NCBI GenBank assembly: GCA_964537505.1
Contig: CAZICK010000092.1
Location: 1 to 14,108 of the forward strand
DNA length: 14,108 bases
Direction of reading: 5' to 3'
Source of the DNA: DAINBT01 sp036732785
GTDB lineage: Bacteria; Planctomycetota; Phycisphaerae; Sedimentisphaerales; SM23-30
In this document: positions 6,695-12,721 of the stretch, piece by piece
Position numbering within the stretch: the stretch's first letter is position 1
Layout: each line of letters starts with the position of its first letter
Notes under the pieces: generated by a model
Told to the model about the DNA's origin: nothing
Database searches by the model: none
Seen by the model: the letters and a program-made list of their open reading frames with translations, nothing else
Position numbers and translations under genes: made by a program

Positions 6695-6777
6695 GCGCAG
6701 GGGCAACAGACAAAGTGCGTAACATTTGTCAGTGGCGCCGGCCTGGTGGAATGGCGTTGCATTTTGAAAAACATTAA

Positions 6778-7305
6778 ATGAGTCACGAAGAAGAAAAGTT
6801 GCAAACTCATGAGCGATTGACGCATCGTCCATTGCGCCTGCGTCGGCAGGTACAGCCACGGATGCAACTGCACATGGTGCCGATGATCGACGTGGTGTTC
6901 CTGTTGCTTGTGTTTTTTCTTCTGGCGGTAAACTTTCGGTCGAAGGAAGGCTTTCTGCCGGCTGAATTGCCACAGCAGATAACCCTGGTTGAGCAGATGG
7001 AAATGGAACCTCTGCTTTTATATCTGACCACCCTGCCGGATGGGGCATGTCAGGTGCAGATTGGCTCTGAACAGAACATAATAATAACGCATTCAGTGGA
7101 ACAAGGAACGGTGTTGGAAGGGGAACCCGAGTTCGCTCGTCTCGGCCGGGCAGTATTGGAAGTTCTCGATCAGCAGGGGCGCAACCTGGACGATCCGGTG
7201 AAACTCATCCCTACCCGCCAGACTAAATGGGATCATCTTGTTAAAACCTACGACGCCCTTTGGCAGATCGACCTTCGCAATATCATCTTCGCCATGGTTG
7301 ACTGA
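6778..7305 (+). CDS. ExbD/TolR family protein (second copy)
   Basis: The 175-residue protein has a basic cytoplasmic N terminus (1-32), then MVPMIDVVFLLLVFFLLAV (33-51) with the conserved membrane aspartate at Asp38, and a periplasmic domain to the end. Residues 115-175 include a segment like the usual C-terminal ExbD fold (RLGRAVLEVLDQQGRNLDD, HLVKTYDALWQIDLRNIIFA). It is clearly divergent from the first ExbD outside the membrane signature. Many planctomycete clusters pair one ExbB with two ExbD genes; the two copies may form a heterodimer in the channel. Here they are separated by the esterase gene. The ribosome site is poor (TTTTGAAAAAC upstream), so translation may be weak or depend on readthrough from upstream. 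A hairpin with a five-base stem (7308-7323) follows the stop but has no T tract. Confidence 0.9.
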   Translation: MSHEEEKLQTHERLTHRPLRLRRQVQPRMQLHMVPMIDVVFLLLVFFLLAVNFRSKEGFLPAELPQQITLVEQMEMEPLLLYLTTLPDGACQVQIGSEQNIIITHSVEQGTVLEGEPEFARLGRAVLEVLDQQGRNLDDPVKLIPTRQTKWDHLVKTYDALWQIDLRNIIFAMVD

Positions 7306-8139
7306 CTGGGGTAGTGTAACCCCGAAAGACAAACTCCAGGGCTGAGCTGAAATAATCCATGCTCAACGGGATGCCAGGCTTGCCGCCGCCAGAAAAGCGG
7401 AAATTGTTGAGAGGGCAAGATATTCTTAATGAATTCGGCAATCCAGAAGAAATTAACGATGGGCCCGACACATCTCCATCAAAAAGACTGGAATGCCTAA
7501 AAAGAGGTTATCGTAAGGTTGCTATGGGTAAAACTATATCTGCGTCAGCATCGTTATCGGCCAAAAATCGTCCTCAACGTAGTTACAACTACGCCTGCGG
7601 CGATTTTTGACCTCTGCCTCGCTGACGAAAATTTCGCTCGTTCTCGTGACAAAAGCAATTTTTAGAGGCTCCCTTTAATGAGTGGCTGAATAAATTGGAG
7701 CAACTTGTCGGGTTCTTTTCGTAATTTTCCTTTTTGGTTCTCATCCAATAAAGTTGGTAGGAAATAGTTCAAGATCAGCCTTTTACGAGGCTGGAGTTTA
7801 TCGCATTATAGCAACCGGCATAATTATAAAGTGTATTGCCTCAGTTGGAATTGGACAAACGCATTTAATTGTTTACACCTGTTTTTATCTGATTTGCCTT
7901 TGGTAAATTAAGGTTTTTAAAGGCATAAGGGAATCAAGAATACATTTTGAAGGAAGTGGGTGGACGCCAAAGCCCACACCAACCAGGTGGGTGTCCCCAT
8001 GTTTCCAAAAAAACTAGTTGCGTCTCCGTTTCCAGCCCCGACCGGCTGGTAAAAGAGGTCCTATCCGACCAGAACTGACCGCTTGCCAGTCAATTAACCT
8101 CGACCAAAGCCAGAAATAGCTGGTTACTCAAGATTTTTC
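7306..8139. other. 834-base region without a confident gene
   Basis: An 83-codon plus-strand frame (ATG 7359 to 7610) has no ribosome site, resembles nothing known to me and ends inside the palindrome at 7543-7627; at best it is a relic. Other contents are small hairpins: CAGCC/GGCTG (7776-7793) and alternative pairings among GTGGG (7956-7960), CCCAC (7973-7977) and GTGGG (7987-7991). The region separates the G+C-rich Exb cluster from the AT-rich DUF4145/NYN unit and looks like decayed or mobile DNA. I see no transposase. Confidence 0.5.
7543..7627. repeat. multi-arm palindromic element
   Basis: Three nested inverted arms share one centre. The inner arm is CGTAGTT (7578-7584) with AACTACG (7587-7593). 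The middle arm is CAAAAATCG (7562-7570) with CGATTTTTG (7601-7609). The outer arm is CGTCAGC (7543-7549) with GCTGACG (7621-7627). A looser outer match, GCCTAAAAA near 7494 against TTTTTAGAGGC near 7660-7670, may extend it to about 180 bases. It resembles a dispersed intergenic palindrome or a MITE-like element. Confidence 0.65.
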
Positions 8140-8168
8140 TTGACGGGCAAAACATGGGGTACTATATT
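8140..8168 (+). promoter_or_regulatory. promoter of the DUF4145/NYN unit, probably leaderless
   Basis: TTGACG (8140-8145), a 17-bp spacer and TATATT (8163-8168). The ATG at 8177 begins only nine bases after the last base of the -10 element, where transcription itself should start. There is no ribosome site between them. Confidence 0.6.
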
Positions 8169-8176
8169 GAAATACC

Positions 8177-8797
8177 ATGGAAATTAACTGGGAAAAAGTT
8201 CAGGAAATCGCATCGAAAAGTTACTGTTGCGGGTACTGTGGAAATCAGGTCGCGTCAGAGAAAGGATATTTTGGAAGTAGAACCGTATCAACACGTGGCG
8301 GAACTAGAGAAGAAGTGGCTGCTTACGTTTACATTTGCCATAAATGTAATTGTCCGACCTTTTTTCACCCAAACGGTGGGCAATATCCAGGCGTTGTCTT
8401 TGGAAACTCCGTTAAGCATATTCCAGAGCGATCGATAAATGCCTTATATAATGAAGCCAGAGGGGCTACGGCGGCGGGATGCTATACCGCAGCAGTAATG
8501 TGTTGTAGGACATTACTTATGCACATTGCAGTTAACAAAGGCGCAGACGAAGGACAGCATTTCCAACAATATGTCAATTATCTTGTGGAAAAACACTTCG
8601 TACCCCCGGAAAGCGAAGCATGGGTCGATCACATCCGAAGCATGGGCAATAAAGCAAACCACGAAATTAAAATCATGCAGGCAGAGGATGCAAAAGAGTT
8701 AATTACATTCATCGAAATGATCCTCAAGTTTCTCTATGAATATTCCACCGCCATGAAGGAAAAAACACAACCCAAAGCCCCTAACCAGTCATCTTAG
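8177..8797 (+). CDS. DUF4145-domain protein with N-terminal zinc ribbon
   Basis: The 206-residue protein has an N-terminal zinc-ribbon-like part: Cys18-x2-Cys21 and Cys54-x2-Cys57 in YICHKCNCP. A DUF4145 domain follows (about 80-195): ARGATAAGCYTAAVMCCRTLL (94-114), then IRSMGNKANHEI (153-164) and a closing helix ITFIEMILKFLYEYS (176-190). The Arg154...His162 pair in RSMGNKANH resembles the Arg/His signature of HEPN-type RNases, though the spacing is longer than classical RxxxxH, so nuclease activity is inference. DUF4145 proteins often occur alone or beside restriction and defence genes. The ATG at 8177 sits at the expected transcription start with no ribosome site, so the mRNA is probably leaderless. 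It is AT-rich compared with its neighbours. The NYN nuclease gene follows 36 bases later and probably shares the transcript. Confidence 0.85.
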   Translation: MEINWEKVQEIASKSYCCGYCGNQVASEKGYFGSRTVSTRGGTREEVAAYVYICHKCNCPTFFHPNGGQYPGVVFGNSVKHIPERSINALYNEARGATAAGCYTAAVMCCRTLLMHIAVNKGADEGQHFQQYVNYLVEKHFVPPESEAWVDHIRSMGNKANHEIKIMQAEDAKELITFIEMILKFLYEYSTAMKEKTQPKAPNQSS

Positions 8798-8833
8798 CGG
8801 CGTAGCCGATTGGTTGAAAAGGAACGTTGTATT

Positions 8834-9475
8834 ATGTCAAACCTAAGATTCGGCAGAACAATGTTTTTCATAGACGGTGAAAACCTTGTCTTTCGTTATC
8901 AAGATATGCTAAAGAATGGTTATGAGCCTCTAAACGCTATAAAGCATGAGAATAACGTATATGTATGGCATGGTGATATAATGCACGGTGTTATCGCAGA
9001 CATAGTACGAATAAGCTACTACACCTCTGCTGTTGGCGATGAAGACAAAATACTTGCCCTAAGCGAAGACATCCACAAGATTAGATACAATTACACTGGA
9101 ATTCGTTACAAACCTGGCGGTGGTGGTAATCAATATAGTGGTCTTGGTCACCCGGAGCAACTATGCGGATTCCTAAACCCCCGCCTTTTCAAAAAACGTA
9201 CACAAAAAGAAAAGGCAAAGGCTGTTGATGTTAACTTCACAATTGATATGCTTATACATACTGCTAATGACAACCTTGACAGCGTTGTCCTGATTTCTGG
9301 TGACGGTGATTTTGTCCCTCTTGTCAAAACAGTAATGCAAAGGGGGAAGCAGGTTTTTGTAATGGCCTTATCCAGGGGATTAAACAAAGACTTGCCTATC
9401 ATTGCCGATGAATTTCACTACCTTGACGATAGGCTCTTCAAACTAACAGGAGAGCAAAAGGAGAAGATTTCATAG
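8834..9475 (+). CDS. NYN-domain (LabA-like, PIN-type) nuclease
   Basis: The 213-residue protein is a clear NYN domain. FFIDGENL (11-18) holds Asp14 and Asn17, KAVDVNFTIDML (129-140) holds Asp132 and Asp138, and VVLISGDGDFVPLV (151-164) holds Asp157 and Asp159. Together these make the acidic metal-binding cluster of PIN-like RNases; all expected acidic residues are present. A lysine-rich stretch (KKRTQKEKAK, 120-129) precedes the second acidic motif. Known NYN proteins such as LabA and the YacP type act in RNA processing or decay, and some belong to defence or toxin systems. I chose ATG 8834 because AAGGA lies at 8819-8823, ten bases upstream; a TTG at 8810 is in frame but lacks a ribosome site. 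It is second in a two-gene unit with the DUF4145 gene. A sampled line is about 38% G+C, well below the esterase region, suggesting transfer. Confidence 0.9.
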   Translation: MSNLRFGRTMFFIDGENLVFRYQDMLKNGYEPLNAIKHENNVYVWHGDIMHGVIADIVRISYYTSAVGDEDKILALSEDIHKIRYNYTGIRYKPGGGGNQYSGLGHPEQLCGFLNPRLFKKRTQKEKAKAVDVNFTIDMLIHTANDNLDSVVLISGDGDFVPLVKTVMQRGKQVFVMALSRGLNKDLPIIADEFHYLDDRLFKLTGEQKEKIS

Positions 9476-9538
9476 ATTCTCTTCTGTGATCTTTTTCGCC
9501 ACATTACCCGCTTTTGTGGGGGCAAGTTTGCTGGCAAA

Positions 9539-9567
9539 TTGACTTTTGAGGGGTTAGTGGATAGAAT
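9539..9567 (+). promoter_or_regulatory. promoter of the phytase gene, probably leaderless
   Basis: TTGACT (9539-9544), a 17-bp spacer and TAGAAT (9562-9567). Six bases (GTCAGT) separate it from the ATG at 9574, so the first base of the mRNA should be at or next to the start codon. No ribosome site can fit. Confidence 0.6.
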
Positions 9568-9573
9568 GTCAGT

Positions 9574-11985
9574 ATGCGCAAAGGGATCATTATTATTCTG
9601 GTGATGGGTGGGGGGGGGGTGGCAGCCGGGGAATTGTGTGCGGGGGTGGTGGCGGCGGTTCTGCCGACGGTAGAGACCGAGTGTGTGCGGGGTACGGGTG
9701 ACAAGGCAGACGATATAGCTATCTGGGTTCATCCCGTCGATGCGAGTCTGAGTACGATAATAGGTGTAAGCAAGGCCAAGAGCGGAGGACTGCATGTTTT
9801 TGGTCTCGACGGTCAGGAGATTCAGTTTGTCGGTATCGGCAGTATAAACAACGTCGATCTGCGCTACGATTTCCCGCGGGCCGGCGGGCCGGTCGATCTG
9901 GTCGCGGCCGGCAATCGGACCGACAACAGCATCGCGGTTTACAAGGTCGATCCCGTCGGCGGTGAGCTTGAGGATGTTGCCGCGGGTTCGCTCTATACTG
10001 GGATAGGTGTTTACGGTTCGTGTATGTATCACAGTTCGATTACGGGTAAATATTATTTTATTGTCAACTCGTTAAAAGGTGAAGTTGAACAGTGGGAGCT
10101 ATATGACGACGGCAACGGTAAGGTAGCAGCGGTGCTGGTACGCAGTTTTGAGGTGGGCGGCAAGACCGAAGGATGCGTGGCGGACGACGAATATGGTGTG
10201 CTTTATATTGCCCAGGAGGGCAAAGGAATATGGAGATACCCGGCTGAGCCGACGGACGGCACATCGGGCAGACTGATAGGCAAAACAGGGACAGGCGGGC
10301 ACCTGGTTGCGGACGTGGAGGGACTGACCATTTACTACGGCGAGTGGGAAACAGGTTACTTGATAGCGTCGAGCCAGGGAAACGCCACATTCGTGATATA
10401 CGATCGGCAGGCGGGTAACGAATACATAGGGACCTTCAAGGTTGTCGGCAATCCCGGTCTGGGCATCGACGGTTGTTCCGAAACAGACGGTATCGATGTG
10501 GTCGGCGCCTATTTGGGACCGGCGTTTTCCAACGGATTGTTCGTGGCCCATGACAACCGCAATTCGGGCGGGAGCAGTTCTAACTATAAACTCGTCCCCT
10601 GGGAGTCGATCGCTTTGGCGGTGGGGCCTGGACTGTCGATATACACGGGCGGTTCGCAACAGTATGAGCTGTCGGTGGAGGTGGCGGGCGGTGGCAGCGT
10701 AGAGCTGGAACCGGATGGCGGAATGTACGGTGCGGGGATGATGGTGAAACTGACGGCGATACCCGAAGAAGGGTTTCGTCTCAAGGCGTGGAGCGGCACA
10801 GCAGATGACAGTTCCACGTCCACCGTCAATTATGTGAGAGTAAATTCGAATCAAACGGTGGGGATCGAATATGAGGCAAAACCGGATATTCCACCGGAGA
10901 TATTCGATATTACGAAATGTAAAATAACCGCAGGTAAAGACAGAGACTGGCCGTTGGATTCTATTGCGATGTCCGGTTCGTTGTTCGAGGGTTTTTCGAC
11001 GGGTATAGAAGTCGCCCAGGCTATAAGAATACGCATTTACAACCTTGAAGACGAAAATCCGGTATATCTGGAGGATGTGCCTTTTGATTATGGAGATATG
11101 GCTGGAGGCAAGTTCAGTTGCGAAGACAATTCTGGAAGGTTTTTTCTCTTCAAGTTTGATTTGAACGAAAGCAGTTTTTTTCTGACAGCAAGAAATGCCG
11201 ATCTTACCGGTCTGAGCAGTCCGGTGATATTGGAGATGGAAGCAGGAGATTATCTGGGGATCGCTGTGGCGGCCGAGAGCGTGGAAGAATATCTGTCCGC
11301 CGGTATCGGGCCGGGGGCCGGTTATGATGTTATCAATGGCTCCAAACCCATTCCTATACAGTTGCTTTGTGGTTATGCCGACCGGATGCGCATCGACAAG
11401 GGGCGGTTTGAATTTCACAAGGAAACCAGAGAAGAGATTTGCGGACAAGCCGAGTATTTTCGCAAAAACGGGTCACTTTCCATAGCAGGCGAATTGTCTT
11501 TACAGGCCCGGATCGATATGAGCGACCCGAATTTCCAGTTAAGTTTGGGATCGGAATTTCTGTCTTTTGAAGTTGGGGCCTTTGAAGAGGTTATCGAGCC
11601 TGACAGCGTACCGGGTGAATACAAAACGGTTACGAACCAGGTGATCGTTTCCGAGCAAGACAAGGAGATATATACGATCAAAAAGCATAAACTTGATCCA
11701 GATGTTATTGTTTATAACAACGGCGGTGATGAATTCGGCAAATTGGAGAATTTCGGTCCGATTGTTGACGCGGTGTTCGATTTTGAAAAAGGCACCTTCA
11801 AAATTGATGTCAAATATGCCGATATCGAGGCCTGGGATGTGGAGCCAGACGACGAATTTGAATTTGGGCTTACCATGACAAGAATTTCAGGTGAGTTGGG
11901 TGATTTCGAGGGAAAAGCCGACTACGTTTACCGTGGTAAGTCAAAGGATTCCAAGAAATATGCCTGGCATGGTCAGTGTGATTAG
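9574..11985 (+). CDS. secreted beta-propeller phytase with InlB-type repeat and unknown C-terminal region
   Basis: The 803-residue protein has a signal peptide (about 1-30). Residues 32-348 are a beta-propeller phytase (PF02333-type): DDIAIWVHP (46-54), NNVDLRYDF (92-100), RTDNSIAVYKVDP (115-127), YYFIVNSLKGEVEQW (160-174), TEGCVADDEYGVLYIAQE (198-215), ADVEGLTIYY (246-255), YLIASSQGN (262-270) and DGIDV (305-309). Such enzymes release phosphate from phytate with calcium, outside the cytoplasm. Residues 364-434 (LSVEVAGGGSVELEPDGG...) form a bacterial InlB B-type repeat. Residues 441-803 match no family I know; they are beta-rich and may hold two related units (521-565 and 740-766 both read G-x-F...AD...). 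No sorting tag, dockerin or PEP-CTERM is visible. A run of ten G residues lies in the signal-peptide region. The gene has its own promoter and a terminator at 11992. Confidence 0.9.
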   Translation: MRKGIIIILVMGGGGVAAGELCAGVVAAVLPTVETECVRGTGDKADDIAIWVHPVDASLSTIIGVSKAKSGGLHVFGLDGQEIQFVGIGSINNVDLRYDFPRAGGPVDLVAAGNRTDNSIAVYKVDPVGGELEDVAAGSLYTGIGVYGSCMYHSSITGKYYFIVNSLKGEVEQWELYDDGNGKVAAVLVRSFEVGGKTEGCVADDEYGVLYIAQEGKGIWRYPAEPTDGTSGRLIGKTGTGGHLVADVEGLTIYYGEWETGYLIASSQGNATFVIYDRQAGNEYIGTFKVVGNPGLGIDGCSETDGIDVVGAYLGPAFSNGLFVAHDNRNSGGSSSNYKLVPWESIALAVGPGLSIYTGGSQQYELSVEVAGGGSVELEPDGGMYGAGMMVKLTAIPEEGFRLKAWSGTADDSSTSTVNYVRVNSNQTVGIEYEAKPDIPPEIFDITKCKITAGKDRDWPLDSIAMSGSLFEGFSTGIEVAQAIRIRIYNLEDENPVYLEDVPFDYGDMAGGKFSCEDNSGRFFLFKFDLNESSFFLTARNADLTGLSSPVILEMEAGDYLGIAVAAESVEEYLSAGIGPGAGYDVINGSKPIPIQLLCGYADRMRIDKGRFEFHKETREEICGQAEYFRKNGSLSIAGELSLQARIDMSDPNFQLSLGSEFLSFEVGAFEEVIEPDSVPGEYKTVTNQVIVSEQDKEIYTIKKHKLDPDVIVYNNGGDEFGKLENFGPIVDAVFDFEKGTFKIDVKYADIEAWDVEPDDEFEFGLTMTRISGELGDFEGKADYVYRGKSKDSKKYAWHGQCD
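9610..9619 (+). repeat. G10 homopolymer tract in the phytase signal peptide
   Basis: Ten consecutive G residues encode Gly-Gly-Gly within MGGGGV (residues 11-16). Gain or loss of one base would shift the frame before the mature protein, so the tract could act as an on/off switch. It may also be a site of sequencing error. Confidence 0.8.
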
Positions 11986-11991
11986 AAGATG

Positions 11992-12027
11992 TGGCGTCAG
12001 CATTTTTTGTGACGCCAGTATCTTTTT
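11992..12027 (+). terminator. intrinsic terminator of the phytase gene
   Basis: TGGCGTCA (11992-11999) pairs perfectly with TGACGCCA (12010-12017) around a ten-base loop, followed by GTATCTTTTT. It begins seven bases after the phytase stop codon. Confidence 0.85.
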
Positions 12028-12522
12028 GCAGTTGTCTGAATCGACCGAATGCAAAAAAATGCAAGATATGGCAGCCCTAAGGTCGGAGGCTTTTGTAGGG
12101 GGGTGGGAGTCGGACCGCCATATCAAGCATAACTTGCGTATTTGCGAAACAGATTACATTTATGTCCTATGCTAGAAGCCAATCGCCTCTCATTTTCGTC
12201 AATATCAGTGAACAACTACCTCACTGTTGGCATTATCGGTAGATATTATTTTTTTCGCCACGAGGGAAAACCTGAATTTTGGGGTAGAAAAACCTATAAT
12301 TATTGCGTCCAAAGGTCCAGGCTTTTGGCTCACATTTCTCACGGACCGGTCTGGTGAGCGATTTTGGGGTGGTGGAGCATTGGGCTTTGGCAGAGTCCGT
12401 GCCTTTGAGTCTCAGCCGTTTCAATGCTATCAGCAAAGTATAAGCTATCGACTAAAAACGCGGGAGCGGATGGGGCATGGGGGGGGATGATTGTTAGGAT
12501 TTGAAGTTGAGGTGGAAAAAAG
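12028..12522. other. 495-base spacer without a confident gene
   Basis: Short frames occur on both strands, but none has a ribosome site or familiar motifs. An inverted repeat pairs GATATGGC (12065-12072) with GCCATATC (12117-12124), with GGTC/GACC (12081-12084, 12113-12116) nested inside. Another hairpin, CAGTGA/TCACTG, lies near 12205-12226. There is a G8 run at 12479-12486. I see no mobile-element gene. Confidence 0.5.
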
Positions 12523-12551
12523 TTGCAATTGGGGCTACAATTTGATAGAAT
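12523..12551 (+). promoter_or_regulatory. promoter of the last gene
   Basis: TTGCAA (12523-12528), a 17-bp spacer and TAGAAT (12546-12551). The leader would be about 160 nt and includes a three-codon frame (ATG CCT ACC TGA, 12634-12645) with its own strong ribosome-site-like AGGGAGG (12624-12630). Confidence 0.45.
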
Positions 12552-12721
12552 AGGTTCAGGATCGTATATCTGGCCTGTGGGTGGGTGTTTGATCCGCAAA
12601 GTTGTTGAGAAATTGAGTAAGCAAGGGAGGAAAATGCCTACCTGACTCTAATATCTATCTGAAAAGTAACGCCAACACCAAAAGTAAGCCAATAACAGTA
12701 ATTTATAGGAGTATGACTATT

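Noticed and set aside
6224..7048. 274-codon minus-strand frame spanning the esterase-exbD junction
   Set aside because: It is antisense to two well-supported genes and has no recognisable domain.
2742..7305. Zorya-type defence system (ZorA/ZorB motor)
   Set aside because: The channel proteins are ExbB/ExbD-like with short ExbB cytoplasmic parts, and no ZorC, ZorD or ZorE-like gene is present.
7359..7610. 83-codon plus-strand frame
   Set aside because: No ribosome site, no known motif, and its last 20 codons are the palindrome; kept only as a possible relic in the gap entry.
10099..11448. 449-codon minus-strand frame inside the phytase gene
   Set aside because: It is fully antisense to a clear phytase and low in domain-like features; long antisense frames are common in G+C-rich codon patterns.
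12227..12490. 87-codon plus-strand frame upstream of the last gene
   Set aside because: No ribosome site, odd composition (Trp- and Gly-rich end over a G8 run) and no familiar motif.
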